A stretch of 64,000 nt of DNA from Phycisphaerales bacterium (GTDB lineage: Bacteria > Planctomycetota > Phycisphaerae > Phycisphaerales > UBA1924), in contig JABWBB010000001.1 in NCBI GenBank assembly GCA_013360675.1, positions 1 to 64,000 of the forward strand, given 5' to 3'. The position numbers were made by a program, and so were the translations under genes. Positions 41,534 to 49,652 of this stretch are shown here, piece after piece (the stretch's first letter is position 1; the number at the start of each line of letters is the position of its first letter). The notes under the pieces are model-generated. The model worked only from the letters and a program-made list of their open reading frames with translations. It was not told the DNA's origin and made no database searches.

Positions 41534-42634
41534 GTGCGGGTTCTCGTTGTCGACGATTCCGCGCTCATGCGCAAGGTGCTGTCGAGCATTATCGGCGGCA
41601 TTCCGGGCGCGGTGATCGTGGGCACGGCGTATGACGGGCGCGACGGGCTCTCCAAAATCAGGTCGTTGCGCCCCGACATCGTGACGCTGGACATCGAGAT
41701 GCCCCATCTCGACGGCATGGGGGTGCTGCAGGAACTCCGCCTGCTTCCCGTCGCCGAGCGGCCCGCGGTGCTCATCTGCTCGACGCTCACGAGCGCGGGC
41801 AGCCACGCCGCACTCAAGGCGTTGCGACTTGGCGCGTCGGACGTCATCCTCAAGGATCCGCACTCGTTGGGCGCCGGCGGAGACGCGGCCAAGGTTGACC
41901 TGACGGGCAAGATCAAGGCGCTCTATGAATCCAAGCATCGGTGCCCGGCGACGAGCGCACCCCGCGCGTCGGTGGCGACGCCCGGCAGCCACGCCTCGCC
42001 TCCCCGGACGATCGATCTCTCGGGCAAGGCGATTGAGGTGATTTTGATTGGTTCGAGCACGGGTGGACCGCCGGTGCTCGAGCAGATTCTCATGGCGCTG
42101 CCCGCGGACCTGCCCATGCCGGTGGTGGTGGCGCAGCACATGCCCCGGATGTTCACCAAGAGCATAAGCGAGCGGCTGGACGAGGAATGCGCCCTGTCGG
42201 TGGTGCACGCCGAGCATGAGATGCCGCTGCTGCCGGGGAGCGTGTACATCACGCCCGGTGGGTTGCACTCGCGCATCAAGCCCAATGCCAAGGGGCGTGC
42301 CACGCTGATCGTGGCGGAGGATCCCAAGGGCGCGTTGTACAAACCCAGCGTGGACGAACTGCTCGCGTCGGGGGCGGCGTTGGGGCCCAGGGCCCTGGGC
42401 ATTGTGCTGACGGGGATGGGCGCGGACGGCGCCATCGGAGCCAAGGCGATGCACGCCAGCAAGGGCATCGTGATCGCTCAAGACGCCGAGAGTTGCGTGG
42501 TGTATGGCATGCCCCGCGCCGTGGTCGAGGCGGGCGCGGCATCGGCGCAGCTCACGCCGCCACAGATCTGCGCGGCGGTTCGACAACTGGCCCCCTTCGG
42601 ACAGGGGAGGCCGTCGAGCCAGTCGGCGGCCTGA
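41534..42634 (+). CDS. cheB: Chemotaxis protein-glutamate methylesterase CheB
   Basis: Removes methyl groups from glutamates on chemoreceptors when phosphorylated by CheA. The 366-residue protein has an N-terminal receiver domain (VVDDSALMRK, phospho-Asp53 in TLDIEMP, Lys107 in LKDP) and a C-terminal methylesterase with the catalytic triad Ser175 (IGSSTGGP), His202 (AQHMPRMF) and Asp298 (TGMGADG). All are present. It starts with GTG at 41534, with GGAAAGG a few bases upstream. The next genes are chemotaxis remnants, and no cheA, cheR or receptor is in the window, so its partner genes may lie elsewhere. Confidence 0.96.
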   Translation: MRVLVVDDSALMRKVLSSIIGGIPGAVIVGTAYDGRDGLSKIRSLRPDIVTLDIEMPHLDGMGVLQELRLLPVAERPAVLICSTLTSAGSHAALKALRLGASDVILKDPHSLGAGGDAAKVDLTGKIKALYESKHRCPATSAPRASVATPGSHASPPRTIDLSGKAIEVILIGSSTGGPPVLEQILMALPADLPMPVVVAQHMPRMFTKSISERLDEECALSVVHAEHEMPLLPGSVYITPGGLHSRIKPNAKGRATLIVAEDPKGALYKPSVDELLASGAALGPRALGIVLTGMGADGAIGAKAMHASKGIVIAQDAESCVVYGMPRAVVEAGAASAQLTPPQICAAVRQLAPFGQGRPSSQSAA

Positions 42635-42796
42635 GACCTCGCTGCAGCCTCTGCATCACCACGAATCCGTTTCTAGACATGAAGCCTGCACAAATGCGGG
42701 TCGATACTCGATCACGTCGGAACCCACGTCGCATCCGTGTGTGAGGCGAGTGTCTTCGGCGATCTGCGATTCTGGAGACCGACCATAACCAGCACA

Positions 42797-43096
42797 ATGA
42801 CACAAGTGAAACCGTCTTTACAGAAGGCGAGTATCTCCGCCGCGTGAAGCTGGACGCAGGTTCAGTTGGTGACGCTCGGCGGGGCCAATGAGGAGTTCGC
42901 CGTGGAGATCCTGGCGGTCCCCGGAGATCAACCGGATGATGGAGCTCACACGAGTGCCCCAGAGCCAGGCGGAGGTCGAGGGCGTGATCAACCTGCGCGG
43001 GAAGATCATGCCGGTGGTGGACCTTCGCAGGCGATTCGGCATGCCGCGGGCGTGCACAACGAATCGAACCGGATCATCGTGATCGAGGTTGACTAG
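42797..43096 (+). pseudogene. cheW: Decayed cheW (coupling protein) with premature stop and two frameshifts
   Basis: CheW couples receptors to CheA. Its conserved core is visible but split: [21 protein letters not shown] is read in one frame from 42848, then [41 protein letters not shown] in the next frame, and [12 protein letters not shown] back in the first frame. A TGA stop in the first frame is at 42845-42847. The shifts fall near the four-C run 42919-42922 (one extra C) and near 43046-43052 (one missing base). A TAG stop follows EVD at 43094. The C-terminal half of CheW is missing. Sequencing error in one spot is possible, but three lesions plus the lost half favour a real pseudogene. 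Confidence 0.75.
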
Positions 43097-43099
43097 CGC

Positions 43100-43261
43100 G
43101 TGAACGAGGGCAAGCGCCGCATCGCCGGACCCAGCGATGTCCCGTGCATCGTGATCCCCATCAAGACCGACTGTGGCGATCTGTTCATCGAGGTTGCGAT
43201 CCAGGAACGGGAGAACTCGGAGGGCGCCGCCCAGGCGTCGACCAGGTCCGCTGGGAACTAA
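43100..43261 (+). pseudogene. C-terminal remnant resembling CheX/CheC-type phosphatase
   Basis: A 53-codon frame beginning at GTG reads GKRRIAGPSDVPCIVIPIKTDCGDLFIEVAIQE. This resembles the final strands of CheX-family phosphatases, which end with a proline-rich turn and a 'vPf.t..G.f.ieV' pair of strands. No N-terminal catalytic helix (E-x2-N) is present, so it is a fragment. It is in the same frame as the first cheW frame, directly after its TAG, which suggests an internal deletion joining cheW to cheX. The family call rests on one motif. Confidence 0.45.
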
Positions 43262-43292
43262 GACCCCTCGCGAATCACAGAGGTGCACGATC

Positions 43293-43733
43293 ATGCGAAT
43301 TCTCCTTGTGGACGATTCAAAGACCATGCGGAACATCCAGAAGGCGGTGCTGGCCCAGTTGGGATACACCGAGATCCTCGAGGCCTGCGATGGTCAGGAC
43401 GCCCTCTCCAAGGCGCCGTCCTACAAGCCCGACCTGATGCTGGTTGACTGGAACATGCCCAACATGGACGGGCTGACCTTCGTCAAGACCTGGCGTCAGA
43501 CGAACAAGACCATGCCCATCATCATGGTGACGACCGAGTCGGAAAAGTCTCGCGTCATCGAGGCCATCAAGGCGGGCGTCAACAACTACGTCGTCAAGCC
43601 CTTCACGCCAGACCTGCTCAGCCAGCGGATCCGCGAGACCCTCGCCAAGATGCAGGGCGCCGCGACTCCCGCGGCCAGAGTTCGGGGGCCGCTGGCAGCA
43701 CCCCCTCCGGGGGTGCTAGGCTCACGGTCGTAG
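43293..43733 (+). CDS. cheY: CheY-type response regulator
   Basis: Single-domain response regulator of the CheY family, 146 residues. Asp7/Asp8 (VDDSKTMR), phospho-Asp52 (LVDWNMPNMDG), Thr80/81 (IIMVTTESEK) and Lys102 (NNYVVKPFTP) are all present. After the receiver ends near residue 121 (RETLAKMQG) there is an unusual ~25-residue Ala/Pro/Arg tail (RVRGPLAAPPPGVLGSRS). DNA coding for that tail contains a perfect 9-bp hairpin (43697-43717). Flanking cheB and cheW/cheX remnants imply a chemotaxis or motility role. Confidence 0.92.
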   Translation: MRILLVDDSKTMRNIQKAVLAQLGYTEILEACDGQDALSKAPSYKPDLMLVDWNMPNMDGLTFVKTWRQTNKTMPIIMVTTESEKSRVIEAIKAGVNNYVVKPFTPDLLSQRIRETLAKMQGAATPAARVRGPLAAPPPGVLGSRS

Positions 43734-43837
43734 AAGCGGGCTTGCCCGATGGCGGCCTGCTGCAACCCTCGGCCTGTCCCGGGGGTAGTCCTAGCGGGTG
43801 CGGCGCGTGCCGTTCACGCCAGGGCTGCGACGCGACC

Positions 43838-45190
43838 ATGAGCATGCGAACCGACGTCATCACACGTTGCTGGCTCTTGCTGGGATTGGCGTCCTGCTGC
43901 GCGCTGGCGCAGCCCTCACCCGAAACGCCCGGGTCACCCGCCACCGACCCAAACCCGGCGCCCCCCGCGCACGCGGAAACTCCGCTTCCCCAACCACCCG
44001 AAGCGGCTCCCGTTCCGGAAGCGACAGTTCCAGCGCCCATCACGACCGATGTGGAAGTCGAGATCCGCCTACGCGGAGGACGCCCGATCGAGGGCATGCT
44101 CGTCGAGCGCACCGCCACGCGTGTGACGATCCGTGTCGCGGGCATCGAGACGTCTTTTCCCGCCGACCAAGTCGAGGGCGTCATCTTTCTGCCCCCCGTC
44201 GAGGTCCGTTACGAGCAACTTCGGCGCGTCACGCCCGATGACGACGTGCCGGGCATCATCAGCCTTGCGCGATGGCTCATCGCCCGCGACCGCTATGACC
44301 TGGCTCAGGCCGAGCTGGGGCGCGCCATCAAGGCCGATCCCGAGCATCCCACCGTGCGAGAACTCTCGCGCGTGGTCGAAGAGCACCTCAAACTTCCCGT
44401 AGGGCGTCCGCGTTTCCCCGGCGGAACCGAGCGGGAGCGGCCGGTCCCACCCCGGGTCGAAAAATTCGAGTTCCCGGTGCTGACCGCCGACCAGATCAAC
44501 CTGATCCGAGTCTACGAGGTGGATCTGGCCGATCCGCCCCGGATGTCGATCTCACGCGACGTGATCTTGCGGTTCATGGATGCCTACGCCGGGCAGAAGT
44601 CAGTCCCCGCCAATCGCGAAGGCCGCGACGCCTTTCTCCTGCTGCCCAAGCCTCGGATTCTCGAAACGATCTTCGAGGTTCAGGCCCGGGAGTTCTACGG
44701 CGAGGTCAAAATCCAGGAACATCCGCGGGCGATGCGTCTCTTCCGTGCGAATGTCCAGCAGACATGGCTGACGAACGCCTGCGCAACGACCCAATGCCAC
44801 GGCGGAGAACAGGCCGGGCGACTCTGGCTCACCAATAAAGCCGCCACCTCAGACGCCTCGACCTATACCAACTTTCTGATCCTCGAACGGTTCCGGCTCA
44901 GCGACGGGCTGCCGCTCATCGATTACACCCAGCCCGCCCGTTCCGCACTTCTCCAATACGGGCTGCCACGCGATCAGGCGCTCTTCGATCACCCGCCCGT
45001 GGAAGGGTTGGGGCGGCCCAAGTGGCGTCCTGTCTTCACCGGGGAGAAGGACCCGCGATTCCAGGCGGCGATGGAGTGGATCAACGCGATGTACCGCCCC
45101 CGCCCTGAGTACCCGATCGAGTACCAACCACCCGTCCCCGGGGCAACCCGCGCCGGGGGTGGCGAGGGTGGCGAGCCGGCCCCCCGGTGA
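43838..45190 (+). CDS. Exported protein with possible CX4CH heme-binding motif
   Basis: 450-residue protein with signal peptide (LLLGLASCCALAQ; LASC could be a lipobox) and a Pro-rich linker (residues 24-68). Residues ~70-120 look like a planctomycete LSm/SH3-like strand module (VEVEIRLRGGRPIEGMLVERTATRVTIRV), residues 135-185 a TPR-like helix pair (LARWLIARDRYDLAQAELGRAIKADPEHP), and ~310-420 contains NACATTQCHGGEQAGRLWL. C315-x4-C320-H321 is a rare CX4CH pattern; c-type heme usually uses CXXCH. No other CXXCH or distal Met is clear, so heme binding is uncertain. It follows cheY after a 104-bp gap with no obvious Shine-Dalgarno site. Confidence 0.7.
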   Translation: MSMRTDVITRCWLLLGLASCCALAQPSPETPGSPATDPNPAPPAHAETPLPQPPEAAPVPEATVPAPITTDVEVEIRLRGGRPIEGMLVERTATRVTIRVAGIETSFPADQVEGVIFLPPVEVRYEQLRRVTPDDDVPGIISLARWLIARDRYDLAQAELGRAIKADPEHPTVRELSRVVEEHLKLPVGRPRFPGGTERERPVPPRVEKFEFPVLTADQINLIRVYEVDLADPPRMSISRDVILRFMDAYAGQKSVPANREGRDAFLLLPKPRILETIFEVQAREFYGEVKIQEHPRAMRLFRANVQQTWLTNACATTQCHGGEQAGRLWLTNKAATSDASTYTNFLILERFRLSDGLPLIDYTQPARSALLQYGLPRDQALFDHPPVEGLGRPKWRPVFTGEKDPRFQAAMEWINAMYRPRPEYPIEYQPPVPGATRAGGGEGGEPAPR

Positions 45191-45293
45191 CCAGGCCCTC
45201 GGGCGCGACGGGTCGGGGCGTGTTCTGCTAGGATGAATCTCCCCATGATGGGGTTTGACGTGCCGGGCGAACCGGCGCGGGAGGTCGATGGCG

Positions 45294-47204
45294 ATGCGTG
45301 AGCGTGACGTGCTGACGGCGCGGCGGGTTGTCCGTGCCGCGGGTTTGATCCTCGGTGTTCTGACGCTGGTCGGTTGCGACCGCGAATCCGACGCGGCCAA
45401 GGCCGTTCGCTCCGGTGCGACCGAACTGGTGGCAACGACGGGAGGCGGCGCGGCTCCGGCCTCGCCCAGCGTGCGTGACGCCACCTTCAAGAGCGTCTCC
45501 TCCAAGGTGACCACCCCGGCGACGGAATCGTCGGGGAGCGAGCAGGCCGCGGCGTTGCTGCTCCTTTCTGAATCGCAGTTCGGGCAGGCCGCCGCCCCGG
45601 CCCAGGCGATCGTCGAGGCGGAGCGCAAAGCCCGATCGGCGATGGCCACGATCGGCACGCTGCTTGATCTGTGGAGCACCCACAGCGCGGTGGCCGACGT
45701 TGCCGAGTCCTTCGATCCTTCCGCGCGATTGAGCGAGATTGCCAAGGCCAAGGAAGAGATCGACGCCCAGGCCGCTCAGGCGGGTGTCGAACAGCAGCAG
45801 ATCGAGGCCCGCGTCAACGCCCTGCGGACGCAGGCGGGGGAGAAGCTCCAGGCCGCCGCCTCACGCCAGGCGGAGTATGAGGCGATCATGGCCCGGGCGC
45901 TGCGTGTCAGCGCGACCCAGGCGGCGGAACTTGTTCGTGAAGCCAACGCGATTCGTCGCCAGGGCGATGCATTGCGGCTTGCGGGCGAAACGATCAACGC
46001 CGACGCGGACGCGATCGCCCCGCTGATCGAGGAGGCCCAGCTTCGTGTGGCGCAGTTGCGCAATCAGAAGGCCGACCTTGAACGACAGGAGGCCGAGCTT
46101 CGTCAACGCCGGGAAGCGGCGCAGCAGCGGGCGAGCGAGGCCCGGACCGCCGCCACCGTGGCGGCCAACCAGCTCGACGAGTATGTGACCGCGTTGAACA
46201 ACTATCGCGACGAGGCGAAGGACGCGTACAGCCGCGCGGTGGAGCTGTACGGGAAGAGCGCGTCGACCGCGCAGCGGGCCAACAGCGATTCGCCCGCGAT
46301 GGCGCGGATGGCGCAGGGAGGCGCTCAGCACGCGCTCGCGCAGCTCCACGTGCAGCGGGCGCAGGACCTGAAGGTCTACGCGACGTTGCTGGAGACGATC
46401 GGCAACGCGAACCCCAAGGCCCCGGCGGTGCAGCCGCCGCTGCCTTACGCGTCGAAGTATGCCCAGGCCGGCAAGGCCGCACGGGAGGAGGCGGCGGAGA
46501 TGCTCGCCGCCGCGGCCGCTGCGTATGACAACGCCAAGACCGCATTCGAGAGCGTGCGTGCGCAGGGCGAGACGAAGGATCGCCTGACCGCGCTTGGCGC
46601 CGCCCTCGAACGGGCGAAGGAAAAGGCCGAGGGCAAGGGCCTCGACGAAGCCGCTGCCGCACGCGTGGGAGATGCGGCCCTGGCCGAGACGATCAACAAC
46701 ATTCTGGTGGCCTCGCGCGAGAGGCGCAATGCCGACGTCATCGGGTACATGCATCTGCCCACGCCTGAGGTGAAGAACCTGATGGAGGCTGTCGTCCGCC
46801 TCGATGAGGCCTGCCTGAGCAAGCTCGGCAAGCGCTTCCAGGAAATCGCGGCCAGCGGGATGCCCATGGGCTCGATGGGCGGAGGTTTTGACGCCGGCGC
46901 GCTGGGCAACCTCACGCTCGACGCGATGAACGTCACGATCACCGGGGGGAGCGCCACCGCCACGGCCGAGGGGCTGCCCACGCCTCTCGAGTTCGTGAAG
47001 GTCGACGGCACCTGGAAGCTCAAGATCCCCGGGGGCGAGATGATGGCCATGGCCGGGCCCATGCTCGGGCCGATTGGCGGGGTCATGGACGAACTGGCCG
47101 CCGCGGTGAGCGACGGTTCCATCACCACCGGCGAAGATCTCATGCAGCGTTTCCAGACGCGCCTGCAGGAGGTCATGATGAACTCGATGCAGGGCGAGAA
47201 GTAA
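45294..47204 (+). CDS. Large coiled-coil lipoprotein of unknown function
   Basis: 636-residue predicted lipoprotein: a basic N-terminus, hydrophobic AAGLILGVLTLVGC with lipobox LVGC, then long helices. Residues ~150-310 are strongly coiled-coil (IEEAQLRVAQLRNQKADLERQEAELRQRREAAQQRASEARTA), and a second helical region runs 330-470. The C-terminal ~130 residues hold Met/Gly-rich turns (GMPMGSMGGG) and a strand-rich end (EFVKVDGTWKLKIPGGE). This suggests a rod anchored in a membrane, perhaps bridging the envelope. ATG 45294 is 9 bases from GAGG; ATG 45288 is 3 bases away and less likely. Single gene. Confidence 0.75.
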   Translation: MRERDVLTARRVVRAAGLILGVLTLVGCDRESDAAKAVRSGATELVATTGGGAAPASPSVRDATFKSVSSKVTTPATESSGSEQAAALLLLSESQFGQAAAPAQAIVEAERKARSAMATIGTLLDLWSTHSAVADVAESFDPSARLSEIAKAKEEIDAQAAQAGVEQQQIEARVNALRTQAGEKLQAAASRQAEYEAIMARALRVSATQAAELVREANAIRRQGDALRLAGETINADADAIAPLIEEAQLRVAQLRNQKADLERQEAELRQRREAAQQRASEARTAATVAANQLDEYVTALNNYRDEAKDAYSRAVELYGKSASTAQRANSDSPAMARMAQGGAQHALAQLHVQRAQDLKVYATLLETIGNANPKAPAVQPPLPYASKYAQAGKAAREEAAEMLAAAAAAYDNAKTAFESVRAQGETKDRLTALGAALERAKEKAEGKGLDEAAAARVGDAALAETINNILVASRERRNADVIGYMHLPTPEVKNLMEAVVRLDEACLSKLGKRFQEIAASGMPMGSMGGGFDAGALGNLTLDAMNVTITGGSATATAEGLPTPLEFVKVDGTWKLKIPGGEMMAMAGPMLGPIGGVMDELAAAVSDGSITTGEDLMQRFQTRLQEVMMNSMQGEK

Positions 47205-47270
47205 GCCGGGGTTCATCCCCGGGCCCACGCCTTGGCGTGAGGCCGCCGGGGTCAGAGCCAGGAACGAGCG

Positions 47271-48254
47271 ATGTCCGAAGAGGTGCAAGCCATCGAGGCG
47301 ACCCCATTGACCCGCGGCATTCCGGTCCTGCCCGATGTGCGCATGCACCTGCATACCCCCGCTTCGCCGGGCGTCGGGGTCATCGTCTCCAATGAGCGAT
47401 GCACGGCTTCGGCCAAGGCCGCGGCGTTTGTGCGTCACATCGTCATCGATATGTCCCGCACCGCGCTGGCGGGGTCATTCGTCAGCGGGCAGTCGTTCGG
47501 GGTTCTTCCACCGGGAATCGACGCCAAGGGGCGTCCGCATCAGTTGCGGCTGTATTCCATCGCCTCGCCCACGCGCGGGGAGGATGGGCAAGGTCTGCAT
47601 CTCGCCACGACGGTCAAACGCACCATCGAAGAACTCCCCGACACGCACCGGCTGTATCTGGGGGTGGCCTCGAACTATCTGTGCGACCTCCAGCCCGGCG
47701 ACGAGATCAAGGTCACCGGGCCCAACGGCAAGCGCTTCGTGCTTCCGGTGGATCACGGCGCCCACGACTACCTCTTCATGGCCACGGGCACGGGCATTGC
47801 TCCTTTCCGCGGGATGGTGCTCGACCTGCTGGCGCAGGACTCTCCTTCGCGCATCACGCTGGTCATGGGCTCGCCCTACGCCAGCGATCTGATCTATCAC
47901 CACGAGTTTCTCGCCCTCCAGGAGCGTCACCCACGCTTCCGCTACCTGCCCGCGATCTCGCGTGAGCGCCAAGCCGACGCTTCACCTCCCATGTATGTCC
48001 ACGATCACCTGGTCCGTTCGCGCGACCTGCTCATCCCCATGCTCGAATCCGAGCGCACGCTGATCTATGTCTGCGGCATCGCGGGCATGGAACTGGGGTT
48101 GCTGCAGAAGCTGGCCCGCTGCCTGCCCCCGTCGGCGCTCGAGCAATACCTGACCGCCGACGCCCAGACCCTGGGCGAGGTGGACACCTGGACCCGCCGC
48201 ATGCTGCACAAGCAGGTCAAGCCCACGCGACGGGTGTTCCTGGAGGTGTATTAA
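47271..48254 (+). CDS. Ferredoxin-NADP reductase-type flavoprotein
   Basis: FAD-dependent reductase of the plant-type FNR superfamily, 327 residues, moving electrons between NADPH and ferredoxin or flavodoxin. FAD-binding RLYSIASPT, GVASNYLCDL (here the FAD C-terminal strand), the NADP-binding block MATGTGIAPFRGM, the adenine-ribose loop YVCGIAGMELGLL and C-terminal aromatic Tyr327 (FLEVY) are in the standard order. A terminal aromatic next to the flavin is typical of FNR. The first ~45 residues lie before the flavin domain and have no match. Alone in its transcript. The cognate ferredoxin is not in the window. Confidence 0.9.
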   Translation: MSEEVQAIEATPLTRGIPVLPDVRMHLHTPASPGVGVIVSNERCTASAKAAAFVRHIVIDMSRTALAGSFVSGQSFGVLPPGIDAKGRPHQLRLYSIASPTRGEDGQGLHLATTVKRTIEELPDTHRLYLGVASNYLCDLQPGDEIKVTGPNGKRFVLPVDHGAHDYLFMATGTGIAPFRGMVLDLLAQDSPSRITLVMGSPYASDLIYHHEFLALQERHPRFRYLPAISRERQADASPPMYVHDHLVRSRDLLIPMLESERTLIYVCGIAGMELGLLQKLARCLPPSALEQYLTADAQTLGEVDTWTRRMLHKQVKPTRRVFLEVY

Positions 48255-48425
48255 GGTGCTCCGCATGAGCCAACAACCCGAGTTCATCGCCCGAAGGTTC
48301 GGGTGTGCCGAGTTGACCCGAAGGGCTCGTGTTGATACGTTGCCCCGCCCTAGACCCTCGCGAGCGGGTTTGGTATCTGCTTGGGGCTGGGGGCCCGTGG
48401 AGGGCGTTGAGGAAGGGACCGCGCG

Positions 48426-49616
48426 TTGAACGAGTCCACACCGAGGTCATGGGGGTTTGGGCGAGCCGTCGGCGTGGCGCTGGCGGGATTGCTGGCGCTG
48501 GCCACAGGCGTGCACGCCCAGTCCGCGCGGATCGCGCCCGCCACGATCACGTCGGATGTCATCACCCCTGAGCAGGACCAGGAAATCGACCGCTTCGTGG
48601 GCGAGCATGCGCCCAAGCTTCGATCGGACGATCCGCGCGATGTGCGCGATGCGCGGCGTGCACTGCTCGAACCGCTGGGCGGCTCGTCGGTGAAGGTCGC
48701 CTTCCGCCTGAAGTATGCCGAACGGCTGATGCCCGAACTGGCGCGGCTGATCGACGACCCCGCGGTCAAGGACAACCCCGTGGCCCAGGCCCGGGCGATT
48801 GCGGCGCTGGTGATCGCGGGCGATCTGGCCACGCGTGAATCGGTGACGGCGTTGATGGGGGCGCTGAGCGCTTCGCGCGACGACATCCGGCACCAGGCGG
48901 CGTACGGCATTCGGCGCGTCTTCGAAGCGCTCTCCGCCGCCCAGCCCGCAACGGACATCAACACATGCATGCAGGCGGTGCGGGCGCTGCGCGACCGCAT
49001 GACGCAGGAAAAGAACGACCTGGTGCTCGATGCGATCGCCAACGCACTGCTGGCGGGGGGCACGGTCGAGGCCGCAAACTATGACACGCTGCGTCCCGAG
49101 GCGATCAAGGCCCTCTCGCAGGGCGTGCAGACGATCGTCCGACGCACCGAGGCCCGTGCGGATGATCGTGCGGTGCTGAACCTGCTGCTGCGGGCCTCGG
49201 CCGTGCGCGATGTGATCGCCCGTTCCCGCTCGCGGATGCCCGCCGATGCCCTGATCGAGGCGGGGGCCATCGGTGGCGATCTGGTGGGCTTCTGTGTCCG
49301 TGCAGCACGGGCCGAGCGGATTCCCATGGGCGAGATCGATCCGACGAAGATTTCCCCCGGCGCGGATGTGCCGCTGCGTGAACTTTTCGCCCAGACCTCG
49401 CAGGCGGGGGAGACCTTGATTCTTTTCGTGGGTCAGCAGTCGGGCACGCCCGGCTTTGATGCCACGCCGCTCAACCTTGGGGCACGCCTGCGCACCGGCA
49501 CCAAGCAAGGGGACGCGACGTTCATCACCGACGCAGGACGCCTGATCGGGCCCCAGGGGACGCTGACCCGTCCGCCTTACTCGCTCAGCCCCGATCGCTT
49601 CGCCGGTGGGCGCTGA
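48426..49616 (+). CDS. Exported HEAT-repeat-like protein
   Basis: 396 residues with a signal peptide (VGVALAGLLALATGVHAQ). The body is helical with degenerate HEAT/armadillo-like repeats, e.g. RLKYAERLMPELARLIDDPAVKDNPVAQARAIAALVIAGD, LATRESVTALMGALSASRDD and DNDLVLDAIANALL-type pairs (residues ~50-270). The last ~120 residues hold a Ser/Thr-Gly-rich region and an atypical end (LTRPPYSLSPDRFAGGR). The start is a TTG at 48426 with GGAAGGGA about 7 bases upstream; a GTG some 15 codons later is possible. Extracytoplasmic scaffold role inferred, no enzyme motif. Confidence 0.7.
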   Translation: MNESTPRSWGFGRAVGVALAGLLALATGVHAQSARIAPATITSDVITPEQDQEIDRFVGEHAPKLRSDDPRDVRDARRALLEPLGGSSVKVAFRLKYAERLMPELARLIDDPAVKDNPVAQARAIAALVIAGDLATRESVTALMGALSASRDDIRHQAAYGIRRVFEALSAAQPATDINTCMQAVRALRDRMTQEKNDLVLDAIANALLAGGTVEAANYDTLRPEAIKALSQGVQTIVRRTEARADDRAVLNLLLRASAVRDVIARSRSRMPADALIEAGAIGGDLVGFCVRAARAERIPMGEIDPTKISPGADVPLRELFAQTSQAGETLILFVGQQSGTPGFDATPLNLGARLRTGTKQGDATFITDAGRLIGPQGTLTRPPYSLSPDRFAGGR

Positions 49617-49652
49617 TCGTTCACAAGGGCGTCGCGGTATCCTGACTCCAGC

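Noticed and set aside
42818-43369. Minus-strand open frame over the cheW region
   Set aside because: It is antisense to recognisable CheW motifs on the plus strand, which are better explained as a decayed cheW.
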